Notes: generated from the letters alone by a model not told the origin. 45,451 nt of DNA from Pseudomonas sp. Irchel 3H7 (GCF_900187605.1 NZ_FYEA01000021.1:3258-48708); one strand, 5' to 3'; shown: positions 14,258 through 24,024, numbered from the stretch's first letter. Made by a program: numbers and translations.

Positions 14258-16363
14258 ATGGCTCGTACTACTCCGATTAGCCGCTACCGTAACATCGGTA
14301 TCGTCGCTCACGTGGATGCTGGTAAAACCACCACCACCGAGCGCGTCCTTTTTTACACCGGCAAAAGTCACAAAATGGGCGAGGTGCATGACGGCGCCGC
14401 GACCACAGACTGGATGGTTCAGGAGCAGGAGCGTGGTATTACCATTACTTCTGCTGCTATTACCGCCTTCTGGAAAGGTTCCGAGAAGCAGTACAAAGAC
14501 GAGCATCGCTTCAACGTAATCGATACCCCGGGCCACGTTGACTTCACTATTGAAGTTGAACGCTCCCTGCGCGTACTCGACGGCGCTGTCGTTGTGTTCT
14601 GCGGTACTTCGGGTGTTGAGCCTCAGTCGGAAACCGTATGGCGTCAAGCCAACAAGTACGGTGTTCCACGTCTTGTTTACGTAAACAAGATGGACCGTGC
14701 TGGCGCCAACTTCCTGCGCGTGATCGGTCAGATCAAGCAGCGTCTGGGTCACACTCCGGTGCCAATCCAGTTGGCTATCGGTTCCGAAGACAACTTCCAG
14801 GGTCAGATCGATCTGATCAACATGCAAGCTGTCTACTGGAACGACTCTGACAAAGGTATGGTCCCTGTTCGCAAGGACATTCCTGCTGAGCTGCAAGAGC
14901 TGGCTGAAGAGTGGCGCAACAACATGGTTGAGGCTGCTGCCGAAGCCAACGAAGAGCTGATGAACAAGTACCTGGAAGGCGAAGAGCTGTCGATCGTAGA
15001 GATCAAAGCTGCTTTGCGTCAGCGTACTATCGCCGGCGAAATCGTACTGGCTGTTTGCGGTTCTTCGTTCAAGAACAAGGGTGTTCCCCTGGTTCTCGAC
15101 GCCGTTATCGACTTCCTGCCTGCGCCAACCGACATTCCTGCTATCAAGGGTACTGACCCGGATAACGAGGAAATCGAGCTGGAGCGTCATGCAGACGATG
15201 CGGAGCCGTTCTCGGCTCTGGCGTTCAAGATCGCTACCGACCCATTCGTGGGTACCTTGACCTTCGTCCGCGTTTACTCGGGCGTGTTGAACTCCGGCGA
15301 CGGCGTGATCAACTCGGTTAAAGGCAAAAAAGAGCGCGTGGGTCGTATGGTGCAAATGCACGCAAACGCCCGTGAAGAGATCAAGGAAGTGCGCGCTGGT
15401 GACATCGCGGCCCTGATCGGCATGAAGGACGTCACCACTGGTGAAACCCTCTGCAACGCTGACAAGCCAATCATTCTGGTTCGCATGGACTTCCCGGAGC
15501 CGGTTATTTCGGTTGCCGTAGAGCCTAAGACCAAGGATGACCAGGAAAAAATGGGTATCGCTCTGGGCAAACTTGCTCAGGAAGACCCGTCTTTCCGCGT
15601 TAAAACTGATGAAGAGACTGGTCAAACGATCATCTCCGGCATGGGCGAGCTGCACCTGGACATCCTGGTTGACCGGATGCGCCGTGAGTTCAACGTCGAA
15701 GCCAACATCGGCAAGCCTCAGGTTTCGTATCGTGAGCGCATCACGAAGAACTGTGAAATCGAAGGCAAGTTCGTTCGTCAATCCGGTGGTCGCGGCCAGT
15801 TTGGTCACTGCTGGATTCGTTTTGCTCCTGCTGACGAAGGTCAGGAAGGTCTGCAATTCGTGAACGAAGTTGTAGGTGGTGTGGTTCCTAAGGAATACAT
15901 CCCGGCTATCCAGAAAGGTATCGAAGAGCAGATGAAGAACGGCGTTGTTGCCGGCTATCCGCTGATCGGCCTGAAGGCTACCGTGTTCGATGGTTCTTAC
16001 CACGACGTCGACTCCAACGAGATGGCGTTTAAAGTGGCTGCCTCCATGGCGACCAAGCAACTGGCCCAGAAGGGCGGTGGTGAGTTGCTTGAGCCGATCA
16101 TGGCTGTAGAGGTTGTTACGCCTGAAGACTATATGGGTGATGTGATGGGCGACCTTAACCGTCGTCGCGGCATGATCCAGGGTATGGAAGACACAGTGTC
16201 CGGCAAGGTTATCCGTGCCGAGGTTCCACTGGGTGAGATGTTCGGTTATGCGACCGACGTTCGTTCCATGTCCCAGGGTCGCGCAAGCTACTCTATGGAA
16301 TTCAAAAAATACGATACGGCTCCGTCGCACATCGTCGAATCCGTAACCAAAAAACAAGGCTGA
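14258..16363 (+). CDS. fusA: Elongation factor G
   Basis: EF-G is the translocase GTPase. The 701-residue protein has the P-loop AHVDAGKTTTTERVL near residue 17, switch II DTPGHVDFTIEVERSLR, NKMD for guanine recognition, then domains II-V ending EFKKYDTAPSHIVESV. Length fits the fusA1 type encoded in the str operon. ATG 14258 follows GAGGG, 30 bases after rpsG. tuf follows after 31 bases. Confidence 0.98.
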   Translation: MARTTPISRYRNIGIVAHVDAGKTTTTERVLFYTGKSHKMGEVHDGAATTDWMVQEQERGITITSAAITAFWKGSEKQYKDEHRFNVIDTPGHVDFTIEVERSLRVLDGAVVVFCGTSGVEPQSETVWRQANKYGVPRLVYVNKMDRAGANFLRVIGQIKQRLGHTPVPIQLAIGSEDNFQGQIDLINMQAVYWNDSDKGMVPVRKDIPAELQELAEEWRNNMVEAAAEANEELMNKYLEGEELSIVEIKAALRQRTIAGEIVLAVCGSSFKNKGVPLVLDAVIDFLPAPTDIPAIKGTDPDNEEIELERHADDAEPFSALAFKIATDPFVGTLTFVRVYSGVLNSGDGVINSVKGKKERVGRMVQMHANAREEIKEVRAGDIAALIGMKDVTTGETLCNADKPIILVRMDFPEPVISVAVEPKTKDDQEKMGIALGKLAQEDPSFRVKTDEETGQTIISGMGELHLDILVDRMRREFNVEANIGKPQVSYRERITKNCEIEGKFVRQSGGRGQFGHCWIRFAPADEGQEGLQFVNEVVGGVVPKEYIPAIQKGIEEQMKNGVVAGYPLIGLKATVFDGSYHDVDSNEMAFKVAASMATKQLAQKGGGELLEPIMAVEVVTPEDYMGDVMGDLNRRRGMIQGMEDTVSGKVIRAEVPLGEMFGYATDVRSMSQGRASYSMEFKKYDTAPSHIVESVTKKQG

Positions 16364-16394
16364 TTCAGCCCCTTTAGGCTAGGAGTTAATTGTC

Positions 16395-17588
16395 GTGGCT
16401 AAAGAAAAATTTGATCGTTCCCTACCGCACGTCAACGTTGGCACCATCGGTCACGTTGACCACGGTAAAACCACTCTGACTGCTGCTCTGACTCGCGTTT
16501 GCTCCGAAGTTTTCGGTTCCGCAATCGTTGACTTCGACAAGATCGACAGCGCACCGGAAGAGAAGGCTCGCGGTATCACCATCAACACCGCACACGTTGA
16601 GTACAACTCGAAGATCCGTCACTACGCTCACGTTGACTGCCCAGGTCACGCTGACTATGTGAAGAACATGATCACCGGTGCTGCTCAAATGGACGGCGCT
16701 ATTCTGGTTTGCTCGGCCGCTGATGGTCCGATGCCACAAACCCGTGAGCACATCCTGCTGTCCCGTCAGGTTGGCGTTCCGTACATCGTGGTTTTCCTGA
16801 ACAAGGCTGACCTGGTAGACGACGCTGAGCTGCTGGAACTGGTTGAGATGGAAGTTCGCGACCTGCTGTCCACCTATGACTTCCCTGGCGACGATACTCC
16901 GATCATCATCGGTTCGGCTCGTATGGCTCTGGAAGGCAAAGACGACAACGAGATGGGCACCACTGCCGTCAAGAAGCTGGTTGAAACTCTGGACAGCTAC
17001 ATCCCAGAACCAGTGCGTGTAACCGACAAGCCGTTCCTGATGCCAATCGAAGACGTATTCTCGATCTCGGGTCGCGGTACTGTTGTGACCGGTCGTATCG
17101 AGCGCGGTATCGTTCGCGTTCAAGATCCGCTGGAAATCGTTGGTCTGCGTGACACCACCGTTACTACTTGCACCGGTGTTGAAATGTTCCGCAAGCTGCT
17201 CGACGAAGGTCGTGCTGGCGAGAACTGCGGCGTTCTGCTGCGTGGCACCAAGCGTGACGACGTTGAGCGTGGTCAGGTTCTGGTTAAGCCAGGTTCGGTT
17301 AAGCCGCACACCACTTTCACCGCAGAAGTTTACGTTCTGAGCAAGGAAGAAGGCGGCCGTCATACTCCGTTCTTCAAAGGCTACCGTCCACAGTTCTACT
17401 TCCGTACTACTGACGTGACTGGTAACTGCGAGCTGCCAGAAGGCGTTGAAATGGTAATGCCAGGTGACAACATTCAGATGACTGTTACCCTGATCAAAAC
17501 CATCGCAATGGAAGATGGTCTGCGTTTCGCTATCCGTGAAGGCGGTCGTACCGTCGGCGCTGGTGTCGTAGCCAAAATCATCGCGTAA
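16395..17588 (+). CDS. tuf: Elongation factor Tu, second (complete) copy
   Basis: Complete 397-residue EF-Tu starting at GTG 16395 behind AGGAG. The P-loop GHVDHGKT (residues 19-26), DCPGHADYVKNM, NKADLVDD and the two beta-barrel domains are all present. It closes the str operon, the tufA-like position. Its first part is identical in the overlap to the copy at the window start up to equivalent base 323. The differences then cluster toward the 3' end, the pattern left by gene conversion between duplicate tuf genes. A strong terminator follows. Confidence 0.99.
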   Translation: MAKEKFDRSLPHVNVGTIGHVDHGKTTLTAALTRVCSEVFGSAIVDFDKIDSAPEEKARGITINTAHVEYNSKIRHYAHVDCPGHADYVKNMITGAAQMDGAILVCSAADGPMPQTREHILLSRQVGVPYIVVFLNKADLVDDAELLELVEMEVRDLLSTYDFPGDDTPIIIGSARMALEGKDDNEMGTTAVKKLVETLDSYIPEPVRVTDKPFLMPIEDVFSISGRGTVVTGRIERGIVRVQDPLEIVGLRDTTVTTCTGVEMFRKLLDEGRAGENCGVLLRGTKRDDVERGQVLVKPGSVKPHTTFTAEVYVLSKEEGGRHTPFFKGYRPQFYFRTTDVTGNCELPEGVEMVMPGDNIQMTVTLIKTIAMEDGLRFAIREGGRTVGAGVVAKIIA

Positions 17589-17619
17589 TTCTCTTTTATA
17601 GAGATTGCTTGATGATGTG

Positions 17620-17650
17620 AAAAAGCCCCCGCTCAGCGGGGGCTTTTTTA
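17620..17650 (+). terminator. Intrinsic terminator of the str operon
   Basis: GCCCCCGC (17625-17632), TCA loop, GCGGGGGC (17636-17643), then TTTTTT. A-rich sequence precedes the stem. This is a strong canonical terminator 36 bases after the tuf stop. Confidence 0.95.
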
Positions 17651-17655
17651 TTGGG

Positions 17656-17684
17656 TTGACACCTATCTGGGGCGTCTATAGAAT
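17656..17684 (+). promoter_or_regulatory. Sigma70 promoter of the S10 operon
   Basis: Perfect TTGACA (17656-17661), 17-base spacer, TAGAAT (17679-17684). It starts 6 bases after the terminator T-tract of the str operon. The predicted start near 17691 leaves a leader of only about 56 bases. That is much shorter than the E. coli S10 leader bound by L4, so L4-type attenuation of that kind is unlikely here. Confidence 0.85.
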
Positions 17685-17746
17685 TGCGCCTCCTTTTAAC
17701 GGGCGTATTGCGCTCGGTGGGAATAGCAGCCGGAGTCTGAAATCCA

Positions 17747-18058
17747 ATGCAAAATCAGCAAATCCGTATCAGGTTGAAGGCTTTTGACCATCGCCTGATC
17801 GACCAATCAACCCAGGAAATCGTGGAAACCGCGAAACGTACTGGTGCTCAAGTGCGTGGTCCAATTCCACTGCCTACCCGTAAAGAGCGGTTTACCGTTC
17901 TGGTTTCTCCGCACGTCAACAAAGACGCGCGCGACCAGTACGAAATCCGCACTCATAAGCGCGTTCTGGATATCGTCCAGCCAACGGATAAAACCGTTGA
18001 TGCACTTATGAAGCTTGATCTTGCGGCCGGTGTGGAAGTGCAGATCAGCCTCGGCTAA
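17747..18058 (+). CDS. rpsJ: 30S ribosomal protein S10
   Basis: S10 (NusE) is a 30S head protein and also partners NusB in antitermination and NusG in transcription-translation coupling. The 103-residue protein reads [20 protein letters not shown] and contains the conserved [17 protein letters not shown] loop. It is the first gene of the S10 operon. ATG 17747 follows GGAGT at a wide spacing. Confidence 0.98.
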
Positions 18059-18138
18059 GACTCGGTCTTAGTCGTGTAACGCTCTGAAATGGGCGGCCAT
18101 AGCGGGTGAAAGCCCCGTACACTCATGAGGTTTACAAC

Positions 18139-18774
18139 ATGACTATTGGTGTAGTCGGTCGTAAATGCGGTATGACCCGTATTTTCACCGAAGAAGGTGT
18201 CTCCATTCCGGTCACGGTCATTGAGATCGAACCGAATCGCGTCACCCAGTTCAAAACTGAAGAGACCGATGGCTATCGTGCAGTGCAAGTCACTGTCGGC
18301 GAGCGTCGTGCTTCGCGTGTAACAGCAGCTCAGGCTGGCCACTTCGCCAAGGCGAACGTTGCCGCTGGTCGCACCACCATGGAATTCCGTCTTGAAGAAG
18401 GCGAGTACCAGGCTGGCGATCTGATCAACGCTGAAATCTTCGCCGCTGGTCAACTGGTTGATGTAACCGGTCAGTCCAAGGGTAAAGGCTTCCAGGGTAC
18501 GATCAAGCGTTGGAATTTCCGCGGGCAAGATAACACCCACGGTAACTCCGTATCCCACCGCGTCCCAGGCTCTATCGGCCAGTGCCAGACTCCTGGTCGT
18601 GTATTCAAGGGCAAAAAAATGTCCGGTCATATGGGCGCTGAGCGCGTGACCGTGCAGTCCCTGGAAGTAGTGCGCGTGGACGCTGAACGCAATCTGTTGT
18701 TGGTCAAGGGTGCTGTTCCTGGCGCTACTGGCGGCAACCTGGTTGTACGTCCAGCAGCCAAGGCTCGCGGTTAA
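18139..18774 (+). CDS. rplC: 50S ribosomal protein L3
   Basis: L3 binds early to 23S rRNA and reaches the peptidyl-transferase centre. The protein has 211 residues from MTIGVVGRKCGMTRIF. An in-frame ATG 11 codons upstream would add MKAPYTHEVYN, which is not family sequence, and GAGG precedes ATG 18139, so the shorter start is preferred. The FRGQDNTHGNSVSHRVPGSI loop reaches the active site and carries a glutamine that is N5-methylated by PrmB in related species. Confidence 0.97.
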   Translation: MTIGVVGRKCGMTRIFTEEGVSIPVTVIEIEPNRVTQFKTEETDGYRAVQVTVGERRASRVTAAQAGHFAKANVAAGRTTMEFRLEEGEYQAGDLINAEIFAAGQLVDVTGQSKGKGFQGTIKRWNFRGQDNTHGNSVSHRVPGSIGQCQTPGRVFKGKKMSGHMGAERVTVQSLEVVRVDAERNLLLVKGAVPGATGGNLVVRPAAKARG

Positions 18775-18786
18775 GGGGAAGCTGAC

Positions 18787-19389
18787 ATGCAATTAAATGT
18801 AAATGACGCTCAAGCGATCGAAGTTTCCGAACTGACGTTTGGCGGCGAGTTCAATGAGACGCTGGTTCACCAAGCAGTCGTGGCCTACATGGCCGGCGGC
18901 CGTCAAGGTACCAAGCAGCAAAAGACCCGTTCCGACGTTCGTGGTGGCGGCAAGCGCCCATGGCGTCAGAAAGGTACTGGCCGTGCTCGTGCCGGTACTA
19001 TCCGTAGCCCAATCTGGCGTGGCGGCGGTACCACTTTCGCAGCTCGTCCACAGGATCACTCCCAGAAGCTGAACAAGAAGATGTATCGCGCAGCAATGCG
19101 TTCCATCCTTGCTGAGCTGGTGCGTACTGATCGTCTGGTCGTGGTTCAGGATTTCGCTGTTGAAACTCCGAAAACCAAAGACCTGCTGGGCAAGCTGAAC
19201 AACATGAGCCTGAGCGACGTTTTGATCGTGTCGGACGCTGTTGATCAGAACCTGTACCTGGCTGCTCGTAACCTGCCGCACGTAGATGTACGTGACGTTC
19301 AAGGTTCCGATCCAGTTAGTCTGATCGCATACGACAAGGTGTTGATCACCGTGTCGGCCGTGAAGAAATTCGAGGAGCTGCTGGGATGA
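18787..19389 (+). CDS. rplD: 50S ribosomal protein L4
   Basis: L4 lines the nascent-peptide exit tunnel. The 200-residue product begins [20 protein letters not shown] and has the tunnel extension around [27 protein letters not shown] precedes the start. The last four bases overlap the rplW start (ATGA), so the two genes are translationally coupled. Confidence 0.97.
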
Positions 19390-19685
19390 ACCAGGAACGC
19401 GTATTTAAAGTTCTGCTTGGCCCGCACGTTTCCGAGAAGGCTACGGTTCTGGCAGACAAGAAAGGCCAGTTCGTTTTCAAGGTTGCTACTGATGCAACCA
19501 AGCTGGAAATCAAGAAGGCCGTCGAAAGCCTGTTCAGCGTGAAAGTAGAGCGCGTCACTACCCTGAACGTTCTGGGTAAGAGCAAGCGCACTGCTCGCGG
19601 TCTGGGCAAGCGTAATGACTGGAAGAAGGCAGTTATCTCCCTTCAGCCAGGCCAAGATCTCGATTTCAGCAGCAGTGCTGAGTAA
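19386..19685 (+). CDS. rplW: 50S ribosomal protein L23
   Basis: L23 sits at the tunnel exit and docks trigger factor and SRP. The 99-residue product begins [20 protein letters not shown] and has the usual [21 protein letters not shown] core. ATG 19386 overlaps the rplD stop. Its ribosome binding sequence GAGGAG lies inside the rplD coding end. Confidence 0.97.
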
Positions 19686-19699
19686 GGAAGGGGTGCATC

Positions 19700-20524
19700 A
19701 TGGCAATCGTTAAATGCAAACCGACTTCCCCTGGCCGCCGTTTTGTGGTCAAGGTGGTCAACCAGGAGCTGCATAAAGGCGCTCCTCACGCACCGCTGCT
19801 CGAGAAAAAATCGAAGACTGGTGGTCGTAACAACAATGGCCGTATTACCACGCGTCACATCGGTGGTGGTCATAAGCAGCATTATCGTATGGTCGATTTC
19901 CGTCGCAACGACAAAGATGGCATCGTCGCCACTGTCGAGCGTATCGAATACGATCCAAACCGTACTGCTCACATCGCACTGCTCTGCTACGCAGACGGCG
20001 AGCGCCGCTACATCATCGCCCCTAAAGGCGTGAGTGCTGGCGACCAGCTGATCGCAGGCGCTCTGGCTCCAATCAAGCCAGGCAACGCTCTGCAACTGCG
20101 CAACATTCCAGTGGGTTCTACTGTACACGGCATCGAACTGAAGCCAGGTAAAGGCGCACAGATCGCTCGTTCCGCTGGTGCTTCGGCTCAGCTGATCGCT
20201 CGTGAAGGTGTGTACGTTACCCTGCGTCTGCGTTCCGGTGAAATGCGTAAAGTCCTGGCTGAATGCCGTGCGACCCTGGGCGAAGTCTCGAACTCCGAGC
20301 ATAGCCTGCGTTCGCTGGGTAAAGCTGGTGCCAAACGCTGGCGTGGCGTTCGCCCAACCGTTCGTGGTGTTGCCATGAACCCGGTTGACCACCCACATGG
20401 TGGTGGTGAAGGTCGTACCTCTGGTGGTCGTCATCCGGTATCGCCATGGGGCTTCCCGACTAAGGGCGCGAAGACTCGTGGTAATAAGCGTACCGACAAA
20501 ATGATCGTCCGTCGTCGCAAGTAA
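19700..20524 (+). CDS. rplB: 50S ribosomal protein L2
   Basis: L2 is a large primary rRNA-binding protein next to the peptidyl-transferase centre. The 274 residues include GRNNNGRITTRHIGGGHKQ near the N-terminus and the highly conserved MNPVDHPHGGGEGRT loop (about residues 225-239), including the histidine important for activity. Start ATG 19700 follows AAGGAAGGGG. Confidence 0.98.
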   Translation: MAIVKCKPTSPGRRFVVKVVNQELHKGAPHAPLLEKKSKTGGRNNNGRITTRHIGGGHKQHYRMVDFRRNDKDGIVATVERIEYDPNRTAHIALLCYADGERRYIIAPKGVSAGDQLIAGALAPIKPGNALQLRNIPVGSTVHGIELKPGKGAQIARSAGASAQLIAREGVYVTLRLRSGEMRKVLAECRATLGEVSNSEHSLRSLGKAGAKRWRGVRPTVRGVAMNPVDHPHGGGEGRTSGGRHPVSPWGFPTKGAKTRGNKRTDKMIVRRRK

Positions 20525-20540
20525 ATAGAGGGATACGACA

Positions 20541-20816
20541 GTGCCACGTTCTCTGAAAAAAGGTCCTTTTATTGATCTTCACCTACTGAAGAAGATCGAA
20601 GTGGCGGCGGAAAAGAACGATCGCAAACCAATTAAGACTTGGTCGCGTCGTTCGATGATCCTGCCACAGATGGTCGGTCTGACCATCGCCGTACATAACG
20701 GTCGTCAGCACGTCCCAGTTCTCGTGAACGAAGACATGGTCGGCCATAAACTGGGCGAGTTCGCCGGTACCCGCACTTATCGTGGGCACGTGGCTGACAA
20801 GAAAGCCAAGCGTTAA
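20541..20816 (+). CDS. rpsS: 30S ribosomal protein S19
   Basis: S19 is a 30S head protein touching the A-site finger and S13. The 91-residue product begins with GTG (MPRSLKKGPFIDLHLLKK) behind GAGGG and ends KLGEFAGTRTYRGHVADKKA followed by KR. Spacing to rplV is 11 bases. Confidence 0.98.
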   Translation: MPRSLKKGPFIDLHLLKKIEVAAEKNDRKPIKTWSRRSMILPQMVGLTIAVHNGRQHVPVLVNEDMVGHKLGEFAGTRTYRGHVADKKAKR

Positions 20817-20827
20817 GGGGTTAGGAA

Positions 20828-21160
20828 ATGGAAGTAGCCGCTAAGTTGTCGGGCGCTCGAATCTCCGCCCAGAAAGCCCGCTTGGTCGCCGACCAGATCC
20901 GCGGGAAGAAGGTGGGCGAAGCGCTCAACTTGTTGGCTTTCAGCAGTAAGAAAGCCGCCGAGATCATGAAGAAAGTGCTGGAGTCGGCCGTAGCCAACGC
21001 CGAGCATAACGAAGGCGCAGACGTTGATGACCTGAAGGTCAGCACCGTTTTCGTCAACGAAGGGCGTTCGCTGAAGCGCATCATGCCACGTGCCAAAGGC
21101 CGTGCTGATCGCATCGTCAAGCGGTCTTGCCATATCACTGTCAAGGTTGCTGACAAGTAA
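20828..21160 (+). CDS. rplV: 50S ribosomal protein L22
   Basis: L22 spans the subunit from surface to exit tunnel, and its beta-hairpin forms the constriction with L4. The protein has 110 residues, with the hairpin around [20 protein letters not shown]. No deletions typical of macrolide-resistant alleles are seen. AGGAAATG places the start. Confidence 0.98.
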
Positions 21161-21173
21161 CGGAGTCGAAGAG

Positions 21174-21860
21174 ATGGGTCAGAAAGTACATCCCATTGGC
21201 ATTCGCCTGGGAATCGTCAAGGAGCACACCTCCGTCTGGTACGCAGACGGTCGGACTTATGCGGACTATTTGTTCGCAGATCTGAAAGTGCGTGAGTATC
21301 TCCAAGACAAACTAAAAAGCGCGTCCGTAAGCCGTATCGATATCCATCGTCCGGCCCAAACTGCACGTATCACCATCCACACCGCTCGCCCAGGTATCGT
21401 TATCGGGAAGAAAGGTGAAGATGTTGAGAAACTGCGTCAGGACCTGACCAAGCAAATGGGTGTGCCTGTGCACATCAATATCGAAGAGATCCGCAAGCCG
21501 GAACTCGACGGTATGCTGGTTGCGCAGAGCGTAGCTCAGCAGCTGGAGCGTCGTGTAATGTTCCGTCGCGCTATGAAGCGCGCCGTTCAGAACGCCATGC
21601 GCATTGGTGCCAAAGGCATCAAAATCCAAGTGAGCGGTCGTCTCGGCGGTGCTGAAATCGCACGTACTGAATGGTATCGCGAAGGTCGTGTGCCATTGCA
21701 CACCCTGCGTGCCGACATCGACTATGCCAACTACGAAGCTCACACCACTTATGGTGTGATCGGTGTAAAGGTTTGGATCTTCAAAGGCGAAGTAATTGGT
21801 GGTCGCCAAGAAGAGCTGAAACCACAAGCACCAGCGCCTCGTAAAAAAGCTGCTAAGTAA
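21174..21860 (+). CDS. rpsC: 30S ribosomal protein S3
   Basis: S3 lies at the mRNA entry tunnel and has helicase function with S4 and S5. The 228-residue protein starts [20 protein letters not shown]. The in-frame extension from 21090 runs through the end of rplV in another frame, is not family sequence, and is rejected. A KH domain follows, with [15 protein letters not shown]. The C-terminal tail is lysine-rich and ends RKKAAK. GGAG precedes the chosen ATG. Confidence 0.97.
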
Positions 21861-21872
21861 GGGGTACGCCAA

Positions 21873-22286
21873 ATGTTGCAACCTAAGCGTACGAAGTTCC
21901 GCAAGCAGATGACAGGCCACAACCGTGGTCTGGCTCAGCGCGGTAGCAAAGTCAGCTTCGGCGAGTTCGCGCTGAAGTCTGTAGCTCGTGGTCGTCTCAC
22001 CGCTCGTCAGATCGAGTCAGCGCGTCGTGCTCTGACCCGTCACGTTAAACGTGGCGGCAAGATCTGGATCCGTGTATTCCCGGACAAGCCTATTTCCAAG
22101 AAGCCACTCGAAGTTCGGATGGGTAAAGGTAAGGGTAGTGTGGAGTACTGGGTTGCCCAGATTCAGCCAGGCAAAGTCCTGTATGAAATCGAGGGTGTTT
22201 CTGAAGAGCTGGCGCGTGAGGCTTTTGCCCTGGCTGCTGCAAAGCTGCCGCTCGCCACCGCCTTTGTTAAACGGACGGTGATGTGA
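21873..22286 (+). CDS. rplP: 50S ribosomal protein L16
   Basis: L16 helps position A-site tRNA and is assembled late. The protein has 137 residues, with [19 protein letters not shown] at the N-terminus and [20 protein letters not shown] in the conserved middle. Its stop codon shares one base with the rpmC start (TGATG). Confidence 0.98.
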
Positions 22287-22477
22287 TGAAAGCGAATGAA
22301 CTTCGTGAAAAATCCGCACAGCAGCTGAACGAGCAACTGCTCGGCTTGCTGCGCGACCAGTTCAATCTGCGTATGCAGAAAGCAACTGGCCAGTTGGGGC
22401 AGTCTCATCTGCTCTCGCAAGTTAAGCGTGACATCGCTCGCGTGAAGACTGTGCTCAACCAGCAGGCAGGTAAGTAA
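22286..22477 (+). CDS. rpmC: 50S ribosomal protein L29
   Basis: L29 is a small helical hairpin protein at the tunnel exit. It has 63 residues beginning [24 protein letters not shown] one codon upstream is in frame, but ATG 22286 matches the family start and overlaps the rplP stop. rpsQ follows after only 2 bases. Confidence 0.96.
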
Positions 22478-22479
22478 TC

Positions 22480-22746
22480 ATGGCTGAAGCCGAAAAAACT
22501 GTCCGTACGCTGACTGGCCGTGTTGTCAGCGACAAGATGGACAAAACCATCACCGTACTGATCGAGCGTCGCGTTAAGCACCCGATCTACGGTAAATACG
22601 TTAAGCGTTCGACTAAGCTGCACGCGCACGACGAAACCAATCAGTGCCACATCGGCGACAAAGTCACTATTCGTGAAACTCGTCCTTTGGCCAAGACCAA
22701 GTCTTGGGCGCTGGTTGATGTTCTCGAACGCGCTGTGGAAGTCTAA
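22480..22746 (+). CDS. rpsQ: 30S ribosomal protein S17
   Basis: S17 is a primary 16S rRNA-binding OB-fold protein. The 88 residues include TLTGRVVSDKMDKTITVLIE and the conserved HPIYGKYVKRSTKLHAHDE. It is the last gene of the classical S10 operon. Only 23 bases separate it from rplN, and I see no terminator, so S10 and spc units appear to be continuous here. Confidence 0.97.
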   Translation: MAEAEKTVRTLTGRVVSDKMDKTITVLIERRVKHPIYGKYVKRSTKLHAHDETNQCHIGDKVTIRETRPLAKTKSWALVDVLERAVEV

Positions 22747-22769
22747 GGACTAGGGGTCGGAGAAATTAT

Positions 22770-23138
22770 ATGATTCAGACTCAATCCATGCTCGATGTGG
22801 CCGATAACAGCGGCGCTCGCCGCGTTATGTGCATCAAGGTGCTGGGTGGCTCCCATCGTCGTTACGCTGGTATCGGTGACATCATCAAAGTTACCGTGAA
22901 GGAAGCAATTCCTCGCGGTAAAGTGAAAAAAGGCCAAGTGATGACTGCTGTTGTAGTCCGCACTCGTCACGGCGTACGTCGTGCTGATGGCTCCATTATC
23001 CGCTTTGATGGCAACGCTGCTGTTCTTCTGAACAACAAGCAAGAGCCGATCGGCACCCGTATCTTTGGGCCAGTGACCCGTGAACTTCGTACTGAGAAGT
23101 TCATGAAGATCGTCTCGCTCGCCCCAGAAGTGCTGTAA
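22770..23138 (+). CDS. rplN: 50S ribosomal protein L14
   Basis: L14 forms inter-subunit bridges B5 and B8. The protein has 122 residues, beginning MIQTQSMLDVADNSGARRVM and ending RELRTEKFMKIVSLAPEVL. It is the first gene of the classical spc set. A purine-rich AGGGGTCGGAG precedes the ATG. Confidence 0.98.
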   Translation: MIQTQSMLDVADNSGARRVMCIKVLGGSHRRYAGIGDIIKVTVKEAIPRGKVKKGQVMTAVVVRTRHGVRRADGSIIRFDGNAAVLLNNKQEPIGTRIFGPVTRELRTEKFMKIVSLAPEVL

Positions 23139-23149
23139 GGAGATCCGAC

Positions 23150-23464
23150 ATGCAAAAGATTCGTCGTGACGACGAGATCATCGTGATCGCCGGCAAAGAC
23201 AAAGGTAAGCGCGGTAAGGTGCTTAAGGTTCTTGCTAATAACCGTCTGGTTATTGGTGGTCTGAACCTGGTTAAGCGTCATACCAAGCCTAACCCGATGT
23301 CGGGCGTGCAAGGCGGTATCGTCGAAAAAGAAGCTCCACTGGACGCTTCTAACGTCGCCATTTTCAACGGCGAAACCAACAAGGCTGACCGCGTTGGTTT
23401 CAAAGTAGAAGACGGCAAGAAAATTCGTGTCTTCAAGTCGACCCAAAAAGCGGTTGATGCTTGA
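23150..23464 (+). CDS. rplX: 50S ribosomal protein L24
   Basis: L24 is one of the two assembly initiators of the 50S subunit and has a KOW motif (DEIIVIAGKDKGKRGKVLKV, residues 6-25). It has 104 residues. AAGGAG stands 7 bases before the ATG. Confidence 0.98.
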   Translation: MQKIRRDDEIIVIAGKDKGKRGKVLKVLANNRLVIGGLNLVKRHTKPNPMSGVQGGIVEKEAPLDASNVAIFNGETNKADRVGFKVEDGKKIRVFKSTQKAVDA

Positions 23465-23484
23465 ACACTGCTAGGTAGAAGACC

Positions 23485-24024
23485 ATGGCACGACTAAAAG
23501 AGATTTACTGGAAGGAAATCGCACCGAAGCTTAAGGAAGAACTTAAGCTTTCGAACGTGATGGAAGTTCCACGCGTTACAAAAATCACCCTGAACATGGG
23601 TCTGGGCGAAGCTGTTGGTGACAAGAAAGTCATCGAGCATGCTGTTGCTGACCTGGAAAAGATCACCGGCCAAAAAGTCGTTGTGACCTACGCTCGTAAA
23701 TCCATCGCTGGCTTTAAAGTCCGTGAAGGATGGCCGATCGGCGTCAAGGTGACCCTGCGCCGTGAGCGTATGTATGAGTTCCTGGATCGTCTGCTGTCGA
23801 TCTCCCTGCCTCGGGTTCGCGACTTCCGCGGCCTGAATGCCAAGTCCTTTGATGGTCGTGGTAACTACAGCATGGGCGTAAAAGAGCAGATCATTTTCCC
23901 GGAAATCGACTACGACAAGATCGATGCTCTCCGCGGTCTGGACATTACCCTGACCACCACTGCCAAGAACGATGATGAAGGCCGCGCTCTGCTGCGTGCT
24001 TTCAAATTCCCGTTCCGCAACTGA
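23485..24024 (+). CDS. rplE: 50S ribosomal protein L5
   Basis: L5 binds 5S rRNA and contacts P-site tRNA and S13. The protein has 179 residues, with VMEVPRVTKITLNMGLGEAV near the N-terminus and a C-terminal FPEIDYDKIDALRGLDITL segment. It ends 13 bases before rpsN. Confidence 0.98.
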   Translation: MARLKEIYWKEIAPKLKEELKLSNVMEVPRVTKITLNMGLGEAVGDKKVIEHAVADLEKITGQKVVVTYARKSIAGFKVREGWPIGVKVTLRRERMYEFLDRLLSISLPRVRDFRGLNAKSFDGRGNYSMGVKEQIIFPEIDYDKIDALRGLDITLTTTAKNDDEGRALLRAFKFPFRN

